This document shows, one piece after another, positions 28,539 to 37,539 of a stretch of DNA of 64,000 nucleotides. Source of the stretch: Chiayiivirga sp. (GTDB lineage Bacteria; Pseudomonadota; Gammaproteobacteria; Xanthomonadales; Xanthomonadaceae); the NCBI GenBank assembly GCA_022647565.1, contig JALCLA010000002.1:62001-126000 (forward strand), read 5' to 3'. The notes beneath the pieces are model-generated. The model was not told the DNA's origin, ran no database searches, and worked only from the letters and a program-made list of their open reading frames with translations. A program made the translations under genes and the position numbers. Position 1 is the stretch's first letter; every line of letters begins with the position of its first letter.

Positions 28539-29735
28539 TCACTTCCGATTCACTTCAGCCCACAGGGTGGAACTCATCCCGTACAGCCGGATGAAGCCCT
28601 CGGCCTCGGCCACGCCCCAGTCTGCCGCCTGCGCGTAAGTCGCGCCCTTGGCATTGAGAATATGCGGCGAACGGATCGCGACCGCACCAACGCTGCCACC
28701 CTGGGTTTCCAGCACGACCTCGCCATTGACGCAGCGCTGGCTGGACGCGAGGAAGGCTTCGAGATCGGTCTTGAGCGGATCGTTGTAGAAGCCTTCGTAC
28801 ACCAGTTCCACCCACTTGCGCGCCACCTCGGGCTTGAAGCGATTCTGCTGCTTGGTCAGCACCGCTTCCTCCAGCGCGCGATGTGCCGTGAGCAAGGCGA
28901 TCAGGCCGGGCGCTTCGAAAATGATGCGGCCCTTGAGCCCGATCGTGGTGTCGCCGGTGTACAGCCCGCGACCGACGCCGTAGCGTGCGAATCGCGTGTT
29001 GAGCGTGGCGAGGATGGCATGGCCCGCCATGCGCTCTCCATCGAGCGCCACCGCCTCGCCTTGCTCGAAACCGATGCGAACCTGCAAGGCCTGCGCCGGC
29101 CACTCCGCGCGGGGTGCGCACCAGCCGCGCGCGCCGCTGCCCGGCGCTTCCCAACGATCGATCTCGCCGCCCGACATGGTCAGGCCCAGCAGGTTCTCGT
29201 TGATGGTGTAGGCCTTCTGCTTGGCGCGCACGCCGAAGCCGCGAGCTTCCAGATACTTCTGTTCGTAGGCGCGGACTTCGGTGTGTTCCTTCTGGATTTC
29301 TCGGATCGGCGCGTGGATCTCGTAGTCGCCGGCGGCCTTCACCGCGAGATCGAAGCGCACCTGATCGTTGCCCATGCCGGTGCAGCCATGCGCCACCGCG
29401 CGCGTGCCGAGTTCCGCAGCACGCTCGAGCGTGGCATCGACGATCAGATAACGATCCGACACCAGCAGCGGATACTGGCCTTGATAGCCCTCGCCGGCCC
29501 AGACGAAGGGCTTGACGAAGCCCGACCAGATCGCCGGCCCGCCGTCGACGGTGCGGTGCGAGGCCGCGCCCAGCTCGGTAGCGCGCTGTTCGATGTAGGC
29601 ACGCTCCTCGGCGTCCACGCCGCCGGTATCGGCGAACACGGTGTGCACGGCCCAGCCGCGCTCCTGCAGGTAGGGGATGCAGAAGCTGGTGTCGAGGCCA
29701 CCGGAGAAGGCGAGGACGATGTTTTTCTGGCTCAT
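28539..29735 (-). CDS. argG: Argininosuccinate synthase
   Basis: A 398-residue ATP-pyrophosphatase that joins citrulline and aspartate. The P-loop is [48 protein letters not shown] and [20 protein letters not shown] follow. The start is ATG 29735, which precedes the P-loop at the usual distance. It lies 16 bases after argF' and 50 before argE'. Confidence 0.96.
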   Translation of the reverse strand: MSQKNIVLAFSGGLDTSFCIPYLQERGWAVHTVFADTGGVDAEERAYIEQRATELGAASHRTVDGGPAIWSGFVKPFVWAGEGYQGQYPLLVSDRYLIVDATLERAAELGTRAVAHGCTGMGNDQVRFDLAVKAAGDYEIHAPIREIQKEHTEVRAYEQKYLEARGFGVRAKQKAYTINENLLGLTMSGGEIDRWEAPGSGARGWCAPRAEWPAQALQVRIGFEQGEAVALDGERMAGHAILATLNTRFARYGVGRGLYTGDTTIGLKGRIIFEAPGLIALLTAHRALEEAVLTKQQNRFKPEVARKWVELVYEGFYNDPLKTDLEAFLASSQRCVNGEVVLETQGGSVGAVAIRSPHILNAKGATYAQAADWGVAEAEGFIRLYGMSSTLWAEVNRK

Positions 29736-29751
29736 TCCTGGAATTTCCCGA

Positions 29752-30756
29752 TTACTTGCTGACCAAGGCTGCCATGATCGCCTTCTGCACATGCAGTCGG
29801 TTCTCGGCTTCATGGATGGCGATGCATTGCTTCGAATCCATCACCCCATCGGTGGCCTTCACGTTGCGGCGCAGTGGCAGGCAGTGGCTGAACACGCCGT
29901 TGTTGGTGAGCGCCATCTTGGCTTCGTCCACGATGAAGTGCTGGTACCGATCGCGGATCGGCTTCTCTGGCGCCCAGTTGCCGAAGAACGGCAGTGCGCC
30001 CCAGCTCTTGGCATAAACCACATCCGCGCCGCGATAGGCCGCATCGATGTCGTGGCTGACCCGGAGCGAGCCGCCGCTCTCGGCCACGTTCTGCGTGGCC
30101 CAGTCCATGTAGCGCTGGTCCAGAACGTAGTCGGGGGTCGGGCACAGCAGGGTCACGTCCATGCCCAGGCGCGTGGCGATGGTGAGCGCGGAGTTGGCCA
30201 CCGCGGTATTGAGCGGCTTCGGATGGTAGGTCCAGGTCAGCACGTATTTCTTGCCGCGCAAATCCGTGGTGCCGAAGTGCTCCTGCAGGGCCAGCGCGTG
30301 CGCCAGTTCCTGGCAGGGATGGGTAATCGTCTCCATGTTGATCACCGGCACCGGCGAGTACCGGGCAAAGCTCTTGAGCACCAGATCTTCGCGGTCGCGT
30401 GCCCAGTCGACGAACTTGGGGAAGGCGCGCACGCCGATCAGGTCGACGTAGCGACCCAGCACCTGCGCGACTTCCTTGATGTGCTCTTCGGTGTCGCCAT
30501 CCATCACCGTGCCGAGGTCGAACTCGATCGGCCAGGCATCCTTGCCCGGTTGCAGCACGATGGCGTGGCCGCCGAGCTGGAACGCGCCCAGTTCGAAACT
30601 GGTGCGGGTGCGCATCGAGGGGTTGAAGAACACCAGCGCGATGCTGCGCCCCTTGAGTTCGTCGCCGAATCGGCTGCGTTTGAACGCCGCAGCCCGCGCG
30701 AGCAGCGCATCGATGTCGGGGCGAGTGCAGTCTTGGGTATTGAGGAAATGCTTCAT
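29752..30756 (-). CDS. argF': N-acetylornithine carbamoyltransferase
   Basis: A 334-residue transcarbamylase of the acetylated (xanthomonad) arginine route, making N-acetylcitrulline. Carbamoyl-phosphate motif [20 protein letters not shown] is followed by MDGDTEEH, with the glutamate that in this family contacts the acetyl group of a neighbouring subunit. [20 protein letters not shown] and [19 protein letters not shown] replace the ornithine-type loops. It matches the X. campestris enzyme closely as I recall it. It is the first gene of the operon; the start is ATG 30756. Confidence 0.94.
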   Translation of the reverse strand: MKHFLNTQDCTRPDIDALLARAAAFKRSRFGDELKGRSIALVFFNPSMRTRTSFELGAFQLGGHAIVLQPGKDAWPIEFDLGTVMDGDTEEHIKEVAQVLGRYVDLIGVRAFPKFVDWARDREDLVLKSFARYSPVPVINMETITHPCQELAHALALQEHFGTTDLRGKKYVLTWTYHPKPLNTAVANSALTIATRLGMDVTLLCPTPDYVLDQRYMDWATQNVAESGGSLRVSHDIDAAYRGADVVYAKSWGALPFFGNWAPEKPIRDRYQHFIVDEAKMALTNNGVFSHCLPLRRNVKATDGVMDSKQCIAIHEAENRLHVQKAIMAALVSK

Positions 30757-30838
30757 GGCGGCGCTAGGGACCCATCGACAGGGCGGCAGTTGGCGGAAAG
30801 GCCGGCCAAGGCTGGCCGGGCAGCGGTGGAACGAAGTG

Positions 30839-30873
30839 CAAAAAACAAAAAACCCAGCGCGCTGGCTGGGTTT
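30839..30873 (-). terminator. Intrinsic terminator ahead of argF' (possible attenuator)
   Basis: On the minus strand the stem AAACCCAGC/GCTGGGTTT (9 bp, 6-base loop) runs straight into TTTGTTTTTT. It lies in the 5' leader of the arginine operon, about 85 bases before the argF' start, and 30 bases after the stop of an Arg-containing leader reading frame. A terminator between promoter and first gene suggests attenuation. It could also simply end a short upstream RNA. Confidence 0.8.
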
Positions 30874-30904
30874 CGGTGGTGTTGCACGCAAACGCGTAAC
30901 GCCG

Positions 30905-31009
30905 TTACCCAGCTCGAAGTCCGGTCAACGGTCGGCGTGCACGCGAGGTCATCCCTGCCGCCATGCGGGCGGAAGTGAGGACATCGGCGTTGGCGCAGGC
31001 TTGCATCAT
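30905..31009 (-). promoter_or_regulatory. Possible arginine leader peptide
   Basis: A 34-codon reading frame begins ATG ATG at 31009 and stops at TAA just before the terminator hairpin. Near its end it has four arginine codons within about a dozen (SRARRPLTGLR), plus one earlier. No good ribosome-binding site precedes the first ATG. If the upstream promoter is correct the message would be almost leaderless. The arrangement fits a ribosome-stalling attenuator for arginine, but Arg is common in this genome, so this is a hypothesis. Confidence 0.35.
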
Positions 31010-31017
31010 GGGCCGCG

Positions 31018-31046
31018 AGTCTTGCACAGGGTGTGCTGCGGTGCAA
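31018..31046 (-). promoter_or_regulatory. Candidate promoter of the arginine operon
   Basis: On the minus strand, TTGCAC (31046-31041) and AAGACT (31023-31018) are 17 bases apart. The -35 is good (four of six) and the -10 weak (three of six). No other promoter-like pair stands out in the 35 bases up to the upstream terminator. The predicted start is close to 31011. No clear ArgR box was recognised. Confidence 0.35.
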
Positions 31047-31081
31047 TAGATCGGGCCAGCCGTGCGCAGCCGGAAAACAAG

Positions 31082-31106
31082 AGAGCCCGCCATCGGGGCG
31101 GGCTCT
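31082..31106 (-). terminator. Stem-loop terminator of the glycine-zipper gene
   Basis: A 10-bp perfect stem AGAGCCCGCC/GGCGGGCTCT with a 5-base loop, 38 bases past the stop of the minus-strand gene, followed on that strand by TTGTTTT. It separates this gene from the arginine leader. Confidence 0.8.
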
Positions 31107-31143
31107 TTCGGGAACCAGGGGCGAGTGTCCCGGGACGCTGCCA

Positions 31144-31701
31144 TCAGTCTGCAGGCGCCACCGTCACCCGCACGCGCAGCTTGTTGCCCGGGTCGTAGTC
31201 CAGCCGCGACACGAAGATGTCGCCCTTGTAGCGGTACTCGACGTCATAGCCGGCGATGCGGCGATCCTCGCGTTCGACATCCACTACCCGGCAGCGCCGC
31301 TCGGTGCTTTCGTAGACGCGGTCCGGCCCGCCGTTGCGGCGGTCCACGTCGCGCCCGATGGCGCCACCGATCACGGCACCCGCGGCCGTAGCCGCCTTGC
31401 GCCCGTTGCCGCTGCCGACCTGGTTGCCGACCACGCCGCCAATGATGGCGCCCAGCACGGTGCCGCCGGTGGGATCGCCACCGCCGCGCTCGCGCACCGT
31501 CACCGGCTCGTCGTAGCACTCCTCGCGCGGCTCGCGGAAACGAACCGTCTCGTACACCGCATCGGCGCGCAAAACGTCGGCATAGCCGTAGTTGACGCTC
31601 TCATGCGAGACGTAGCCGCCCGGCGCCGTCGGAACTTGGGCCGAGGCCGCCCCAGCCAACGCCATCGCGGTGAAAATGCCCAGCGAAACAGTGTTTTTCA
31701 T
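31144..31701 (-). CDS. Glycine-zipper 2TM-domain envelope protein
   Basis: A 185-residue protein with a signal peptide (SLGIFTAMALAGAASAQ). A glycine zipper is at about 82-120: VLGAIIGGVVGNQVGSGNGR and GAVIGGAIGRDVD. A basic C-terminal domain ends in VRVTVAPAD. The architecture resembles YcfJ/UmoD-like outer-membrane or periplasmic proteins. Some members signal envelope stress. The ATG at 31701 precedes the signal peptide; an upstream in-frame GTG is less likely. Confidence 0.8.
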   Translation of the reverse strand: MKNTVSLGIFTAMALAGAASAQVPTAPGGYVSHESVNYGYADVLRADAVYETVRFREPREECYDEPVTVRERGGGDPTGGTVLGAIIGGVVGNQVGSGNGRKAATAAGAVIGGAIGRDVDRRNGGPDRVYESTERRCRVVDVEREDRRIAGYDVEYRYKGDIFVSRLDYDPGNKLRVRVTVAPAD

Positions 31702-31912
31702 GGCATGCTCCGAATCAGGCGGCGTGGTGCGCGGCGACCGTGCTCCCTGACGGTGCGCCCGAATTGCTTGCGTGCCCCGGGATCCCCGGGATGCGCGCAC
31801 CACGCCGGTAACGGCCGCGATTCAAGCACCCGCCGCCTGAATCCACGCTTTAGAATTTCGTTAAATCCCCTTTCGACCTCGGCTCGCGCCGTTGTCCGCA
31901 CCCGTGCCCCCG

Positions 31913-33286
31913 ATGCAAATCGAACTCTACAACACCCTCAGTCGCCGCCCCGAACCCTTCCAGCCGCAGGACCCGAAGCGGGTCACCATGTACGTCTGTG
32001 GGCCCACGGTCTACAACTACGTCCATATCGGCAACGCCCGGCCCCCGGTGGTGTTCGGGGTGCTGGCCGACCTGCTGCGCCGTCGCTACGACAGCGTGGT
32101 CTATGCCCGCAACATCACCGACGTGGATGACAAGATCAACGCCGCGGCCATCGAGCTGGGCGTACCGATCACGGCCATCACCGACAAGTACACCGCGGCC
32201 TATGCCGAGGACATGGCGCGCCTGGGCTGCGCCGTGCCGGACGTGATCCCCCATGCCACGGCGCACATCCCGCACATCATCGCGATGATCGAGCGCCTGA
32301 TCGGCTCCGGTCATGCCTACGCGGCCGAGAACCACGTGCTGTTCGCGGTGAAGGCCTATGCGGCCTATGGCGCGCTCTCGCGCCGCGACCCGGAAGACAT
32401 GCTGGCCGGCGCACGCATCGAGGTGGCGCCGTACAAGCGCGATCCCGGCGATTTCGTGCTGTGGAAGCCTTCCACGCCCGAACTGCCGGGCTGGGATTCA
32501 CCCTGGGGCCGCGGCCGGCCCGGCTGGCACATCGAATGCTCGGCCATGGCCGAAGCCCATCTGGGCGACACCATCGACATCCACGCCGGCGGCGTCGACC
32601 TGCAATTCCCGCATCACGAGAACGAAGTGGCGCAGAGCACCTGCGCCCATGGCGGCCAGGTCTTCGCGCGCTACTGGCTGCACAACGGCATGCTCAATCT
32701 GGGCGGCGCCAAGATGTCCAAGTCGGTGGGCAACGTGCTGCGCGTGCATGAACTGCTCGACCTGCACCCGCCCGAAGCGCTGCGCTACGCGCTGATCTCG
32801 GCCCAGTATCGGCAGCCATTGGAATGGTCGGACGCGCTGATCGAACAGTGTGTGCGCACCCTCGACCGGCTCTACGGCACGCTGCGTGACCTGGGTGATG
32901 TCGCCGTCGCAGGCACACCGGCGATTCCCGAGACCATCGAAGCCGCGCTCTGCGACGACCTGAATACGCCCGCCGCGCTAGCCGAATTGGCCCGCATCGG
33001 CGCAGAAGCGCGCAAGGCCACGACACCTGCCGAACGCGCGCGGCTGAAGGCCGAACTGCTCGGCGCCGGTCGTGCGCTCGGGCTGCTGCAGCAGGATCAT
33101 GCCGACTGGTTCGCGCGTGGCAGCAGCGGCGACGACGACGCGCACATCCAGACACTGGTGGATGAACGCGTCGCGGCGAAGCAGGCGCGCGACTTCGCCC
33201 GCGCCGACGCGATCCGCGACCAGCTCGCGGCGCAAGGCATCCTGCTGGAAGACACGCCGCAAGGCGTGCGCTGGCGCCGGGCCTAG
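31913..33286 (+). CDS. cysS: Cysteinyl-tRNA synthetase
   Basis: A 457-residue class I synthetase. The zinc cysteine and HIGH motif are in [19 protein letters not shown]. The second zinc region is [14 protein letters not shown] and HHENEVAQS. The KMSKS motif is KMSKSVGNV. The start at ATG 31913 gives the short N-terminus seen in relatives (MQIELYNTL). A TTG seven codons earlier is possible. sufE follows after three bases; both concern cysteine. Confidence 0.95.
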   Translation: MQIELYNTLSRRPEPFQPQDPKRVTMYVCGPTVYNYVHIGNARPPVVFGVLADLLRRRYDSVVYARNITDVDDKINAAAIELGVPITAITDKYTAAYAEDMARLGCAVPDVIPHATAHIPHIIAMIERLIGSGHAYAAENHVLFAVKAYAAYGALSRRDPEDMLAGARIEVAPYKRDPGDFVLWKPSTPELPGWDSPWGRGRPGWHIECSAMAEAHLGDTIDIHAGGVDLQFPHHENEVAQSTCAHGGQVFARYWLHNGMLNLGGAKMSKSVGNVLRVHELLDLHPPEALRYALISAQYRQPLEWSDALIEQCVRTLDRLYGTLRDLGDVAVAGTPAIPETIEAALCDDLNTPAALAELARIGAEARKATTPAERARLKAELLGAGRALGLLQQDHADWFARGSSGDDDAHIQTLVDERVAAKQARDFARADAIRDQLAAQGILLEDTPQGVRWRRA

Positions 33287-33289
33287 GCC

Positions 33290-33733
33290 ATGAGCGAAAC
33301 CGCGTTCCCGCTCGAAACCACGGCCGCCGACGCCCAGGGCAGCATCGCCGAGGAGTTCGGGTACTTCGGCGATTGGTCCGAGCGTTACCAGTACCTGATC
33401 GACCTCGGCCGCAAGCTGCCGCCGCTACCCACCCAGTTCCGCACCGAGGAACACCGCCTGCTTGGCTGCCAGTCGATGGTGTGGATCGTGGCAGACGGCG
33501 ATGCACAACGGCTCGACTTCCGCGCCGCCAGCGACTCGGCCATTGTCTCGGGCCTGGTCTATCTCGCGCTGCGGGTGTATTCGGGTCGCAGTGCGCAGGA
33601 AATCCTCGCCACCGAACCCGACTACATCGCCGCCATCGGGCTCGGCAAGCACCTCTCGCCCACGCGCAGCAATGGCCTTGCCGCGCTGCTCGATTTCATC
33701 CGCCAGCGCGCGCGCGACAGCGTCGGCGCGTAG
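33290..33733 (+). CDS. sufE: SufE-family cysteine desulfurase partner
   Basis: A 147-residue sulfur acceptor for SufS in iron-sulfur cluster assembly. The active cysteine is in EEHRLLGCQSMVW. SGLVYLALRVYSGRSAQEIL, GLGKHLSPTRSNGLAALL and the following helix are characteristic. It lies three bases after cysS, so it is probably in the same transcript. Confidence 0.93.
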   Translation: MSETAFPLETTAADAQGSIAEEFGYFGDWSERYQYLIDLGRKLPPLPTQFRTEEHRLLGCQSMVWIVADGDAQRLDFRAASDSAIVSGLVYLALRVYSGRSAQEILATEPDYIAAIGLGKHLSPTRSNGLAALLDFIRQRARDSVGA

Positions 33734-33751
33734 ATTTCCACGGAGTTGCCC

Positions 33752-35524
33752 ATGTTGCCGCATCCACACCGTCTCGTGACCTTCGCCTCGCTCCTGCTGG
33801 CCGGATCGGTGCTGGCAGGCCTTGCGCGTGCCGACAACGTCGATGCCGCCGGCGTCGTGCCGGCGCTTGCCGAGGTCGATGCCGCGCATCAACGCATGGC
33901 GCCGCTGCTGCAGCGCTTCAGCCACGACCTGCGCAGCGTCGAACATGTGCATGACGTGGCCTGGGGCCTGCGCCGCGAGGCCGCGCTGCGCGCCCTCTAC
34001 GTGGGCTGGCAGGCGCGCCTGGGCGAACTCGACTACGCCGCGCTCGGGTTGGAAGACCGCATCGATTTCCAGCTCCTGTCGCGCCAGCTCGCGCATCGAT
34101 TGAAGGAACTGGATTTCGAACGCGCGCGCTACCGCGAAGCCGAGCCGCTGCTGCCGGGTGTCACTGCGCTTCTCGCCCTGGTCGAGGCGCGGCGCAACCT
34201 CGAATACGCCGATGCGCGCGCCAGCGCCGAAGCCCTGGAAGCGGCGCGCAAGGCGCTGAGCGATGCGCACGACAAGCTCAAGTCCGCCCCGCCGTCGGGC
34301 AAGGACAAACCGACCGCCGCCATTGCGAACCGCGCTGCGCGCATCCTCGACAGCACCCGCGAGCAGCTCTCCGCCTGGCACGCGTTCCACACCGGCTACG
34401 ACCCGCAGTTCACCTGGTGGGCGAAGCAGCCCTACGACGCACTGGATACGGTGTTGGGCGACTACGCCAAGGCGGTGCGCGACACGCTGGCCGATGCCTC
34501 CGACCCGGAAACCATCGTCGGCGACCCGATCGGGCGCGATGCCATCGTGCGCGGCCTTGCGTTCGAGCTGATCGACTACACGCCGGAACAACTGCTGAAG
34601 CTGGCCGAGAAGGAACTCGCCTGGTGTCAGGACGAGATGAAGAAGGCCGCGAAGGATCTCGGCTACCACGACTGGAAGCAGGCGCTGGAGTACGTCAAGA
34701 CGCGCCATCCCGCGCCGGGCGATCAACCCAGACTGGTAGTGCAGCTCGCCGACGAGGCGATCGAATACGTCACGAAGAACGATCTGGTCACGGTGCCGGA
34801 ACTGGCCCGGCGCGACTGGCGCATGACCATGCTCGACGCACAGGCGCAGTTGCAGGCGCCGTTCTTCCTCGGTGGCGAAGACGTATGGGTCGCATTCCCC
34901 ACCGCCGACATGCCGTTCGACAAGAAGCTCAACTCGCTGCGCGGCAACAACCGGCACTTCTCGCGCGCCGTGGTGCAGCACGAACTGATCCCGGGCCACC
35001 ACCTGCAGCACTTCTACAACGAGCGCTACCAGCCGCAGCGCGAAGACCTGGGCTGGACGCCGTTCTGGGGCGAGGGCTGGGCCTTGTACTGGGAATTCCT
35101 GCTGTGGGACCGCGGCTTTGCGCAGACGCCGGAAGACCGCATCGGCATGCTGTTCTGGCGCAGCCACCGCGCGGCGCGGATCCTGTTCTCGCTCGGATTC
35201 CACCTCGGCAAGATGACGCCGGAGCAGGCCATCGACCTGTTGGTGGAGCGCGTCGGACATGAGCGCGAGAACGCCACTGCGGAAGTACGGCGCAGCTTCG
35301 CCGGCGACTATGGCCCGCTCTATCAGGCCGCCTACATGCTCGGCGGATTGCAATTCCGCGCCCTGCATGCGGAACTGGTTCAGTCCGGCAAGATGACGGA
35401 CCGCGCCTTCCACGACGCCATCCTCAAGGGCGGGCCGATGCCAGTGGAGCTGGTGCGGCTGCGACTGAAGGGAGAGCTGCCGGCGCGCGACCTGGCGGCC
35501 GACTGGAAGTTCTACGCGTTCTGA
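33752..35524 (+). CDS. Secreted DUF885 family protein (putative metallopeptidase)
   Basis: About 590 residues. It starts at ATG 33752, six bases after GGAG. The signal peptide (LVTFASLLLAGSVLAGLARA) is followed by a mostly helical domain. The zinc-like motif is VVQHELIPGHHLQHF, with a downstream glutamate in WGEGWALYWE. This matches gluzincin-like peptidases of the DUF885 family. Substrates are unknown. A second member lies at 39121-40944. Confidence 0.88.
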   Translation: MLPHPHRLVTFASLLLAGSVLAGLARADNVDAAGVVPALAEVDAAHQRMAPLLQRFSHDLRSVEHVHDVAWGLRREAALRALYVGWQARLGELDYAALGLEDRIDFQLLSRQLAHRLKELDFERARYREAEPLLPGVTALLALVEARRNLEYADARASAEALEAARKALSDAHDKLKSAPPSGKDKPTAAIANRAARILDSTREQLSAWHAFHTGYDPQFTWWAKQPYDALDTVLGDYAKAVRDTLADASDPETIVGDPIGRDAIVRGLAFELIDYTPEQLLKLAEKELAWCQDEMKKAAKDLGYHDWKQALEYVKTRHPAPGDQPRLVVQLADEAIEYVTKNDLVTVPELARRDWRMTMLDAQAQLQAPFFLGGEDVWVAFPTADMPFDKKLNSLRGNNRHFSRAVVQHELIPGHHLQHFYNERYQPQREDLGWTPFWGEGWALYWEFLLWDRGFAQTPEDRIGMLFWRSHRAARILFSLGFHLGKMTPEQAIDLLVERVGHERENATAEVRRSFAGDYGPLYQAAYMLGGLQFRALHAELVQSGKMTDRAFHDAILKGGPMPVELVRLRLKGELPARDLAADWKFYAF

Positions 35525-35656
35525 GTCCTGTTCGCCCGGACGCCCCTCATCCGTATCGCGGCTCGAAATCCCGCCGCGGCTTTCACGCCGCGGTAACACG
35601 CATGTCAAGCGCGCGACACGCAGGCCTCGCACCCTGCCGCAAACGCGAGGACTGCC

Positions 35657-36787
35657 ATGCGCTTTGCGATCGTCACCGAAACCTATCCGCCGGAAGTCAA
35701 CGGCGTGGCGCTCACCGTGCAAGGCCTGGAGCAGGGTTTGCGCGCACTGGGGCACGACGTTTCCCTGATCCGTCCGCGCCAGCCGGGCGACCCGCAACCG
35801 GGTGACGATGGCGCCATGCTGGTGGCCGGCGCCGGCTTGCCGCGCTACCCCGGCCTGCGCTTCGGTTTTCCCGCCGGCGGCAGGCTGATGGCGCAGTGGC
35901 GCAGGCAGCGCCCTGATGCGGTGTACGTGGCCACGGAAGGCCCGCTGGGCTGGTCTGCGGTGCGCACCGCCAAGCGCCTCGGCATTCCCGTGGCCACCGG
36001 CTTCCACACCCGCTTCGACGACTATGTCGGTCGCTATGGTGCGGCCTTCCTCTCGCCCCTGGTGTTCGCCTGGCTGCGCCGCTTCCACAACCGGGCCGAT
36101 GCCACCCTGGTTCCGACCCGGGAACTGGCCGACTTCCTGCGCGGCCGCGGTTTCGAACGGGTCGAACTGTTGCGGCGCGCGGTTGACACCCAACTGTTCG
36201 ATCCGGCACGACGCGATCCCGCACTGCGCGCTGCGTGGGGGCTGCAGCCTGATCAACTGGTCGCGATCCACGTCGGTCGCATTGCCCCGGAAAAAAACCT
36301 CGAACTGGCGGTACGGGCCTTTCGCGCGATCCGGTCCATCCGCCCCGATGCGCGCTTCGTGCTGGTCGGCGACGGACCGGCACGAGCCGCGCTGCAAGCG
36401 GCGAACCCTGACTTCATCTTTGCCGGAGTGCAGCGCAGCGAGTCCCTCGCCCGGCACTTCGCCTCGGGCGACCTGTTCCTGTTTCCCAGCCTCAGCGAGA
36501 CCTTCGGCAACGTCACCCTCGAAGCCATGGCCAGTGGCGTGCCGGTACTGGCCTACGACTACGGCGCGGCGCGTGAACACTTGCGCAGCCACGAGTACGG
36601 CATGGCCGTGCCCTGTGGCGATGAATTCGCCTTCGTGGCGGCAGCCGAACGCCTGGCGCGTGACTCCGGCCTGCGAAGCCGGCTCGGGCGCGAAGCAAGG
36701 CAGGCCGTCGCCGGACTGAAGCCTTCCACCGTGGCTGAACAATTCGCGGCCCTCCTGACCCGACTCAGCCTGCGGAGTGCCGCGTGA
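35657..36787 (+). CDS. GT4-type glycosyltransferase
   Basis: A 376-residue retaining glycosyltransferase with two Rossmann-like halves: TETYPPEVNGVALTVQGLE at the N-terminus and the nucleotide-sugar half with VGRIAPEKNLELAVRAF, VGDGPARAAL and the E-x7-E motif SLSETFGNVTLEAMASG. It resembles mannosyl- or glucosyltransferases that act on glycolipids such as diacylglycerol. The downstream PAP2 phosphatase overlaps it, so the two may work on one lipid pathway. Confidence 0.88.
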   Translation: MRFAIVTETYPPEVNGVALTVQGLEQGLRALGHDVSLIRPRQPGDPQPGDDGAMLVAGAGLPRYPGLRFGFPAGGRLMAQWRRQRPDAVYVATEGPLGWSAVRTAKRLGIPVATGFHTRFDDYVGRYGAAFLSPLVFAWLRRFHNRADATLVPTRELADFLRGRGFERVELLRRAVDTQLFDPARRDPALRAAWGLQPDQLVAIHVGRIAPEKNLELAVRAFRAIRSIRPDARFVLVGDGPARAALQAANPDFIFAGVQRSESLARHFASGDLFLFPSLSETFGNVTLEAMASGVPVLAYDYGAAREHLRSHEYGMAVPCGDEFAFVAAAERLARDSGLRSRLGREARQAVAGLKPSTVAEQFAALLTRLSLRSAA

Positions 36788-37404
36788 TGACGTCGCGCGA
36801 AGCCCCGCGCGATCTCCGATGCTCCGCCGCGGCGAATCGCGCGTCACTGGCCACCGATGCCCGCGGCTGGCGGCCACGCCTGCACCGCCACGAGGCTGAC
36901 TGGTGCTTTGCCTGCAATCGCTGGGGTCGACGCCAGTTGGTGAGGGCCTGCTTCGCCGGCCTGAGCCGGCTGGGTGATGGCGTGTTCTGGTACGTGCTGA
37001 TGGCGTTGATCGTGATGTTCGGCGGCAGCAAGGGCCTGCCGGCATCCGCGCACATGGCCGGCACCGGCGTCGTGGCCTTGCTGATGTATCGGGTGCTGAA
37101 GCGCTGCACCCGCCGCCCTCGCCCGTTCGCCTCAGATCGCCGCATCTTCGCCCTGGTGCGACCCCTGGACGAGTTCAGCTTCCCCTCGGGCCACACCTTG
37201 CACGCCGTGTCCTTCAGTCTCGTGGCGCTGGCCTGGTATCCGCCCCTGGCCTGGGTGCTGATCCCGTTCAGCGCCGGCGTGGCCGCCTCGCGCGTGGTAC
37301 TGGGCCTGCACTATCCGAGCGATGTGATTGCCGCCACCGGAATCGGCGTCGTCCTCGCAGGAGCTTCGCTCTGGCTGGTTCCGGGCGCCAGCCTGCTGGG
37401 CTGA
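36784..37404 (+). CDS. PAP2-family membrane phosphatase
   Basis: About 206 residues. The three phosphatase motifs are complete: KRCTRRPRPF (KxxxxxxRP), SFPSGHTLH (PSGH) and SRVVLGLHYPSDV (SRxxxxxHxxxD). Transmembrane helices lie around 70-100 and 140-200. Probable substrates are phosphatidic acid or undecaprenyl pyrophosphate. It starts with GTG 36784 or ATG 36787, both overlapping the glycosyltransferase stop. Confidence 0.88.
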   Translation: MMTSREAPRDLRCSAAANRASLATDARGWRPRLHRHEADWCFACNRWGRRQLVRACFAGLSRLGDGVFWYVLMALIVMFGGSKGLPASAHMAGTGVVALLMYRVLKRCTRRPRPFASDRRIFALVRPLDEFSFPSGHTLHAVSFSLVALAWYPPLAWVLIPFSAGVAASRVVLGLHYPSDVIAATGIGVVLAGASLWLVPGASLLG

Positions 37405-37539
37405 GTTCCGGTTCCGATCGAAGGCGGGTCCCCGGGCTTTTGCGGGCGTTCAGCCCGCCGGCTGACACCCGCGGGCGCAGCCGGTATCCTGCGGGCCCCT
37501 CGCGCGGCTGCGCCGCCGATATCCCGCAGGAACCCCCCG

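Noticed and set aside
33425..37045. Very long minus-strand open frame opposite sufE, DUF885 and the glycosyltransferase
   Set aside because: It is antisense to clearly conserved genes, is rich in Arg, Gln and His as expected for a GC-rich shadow frame, and matches no family.
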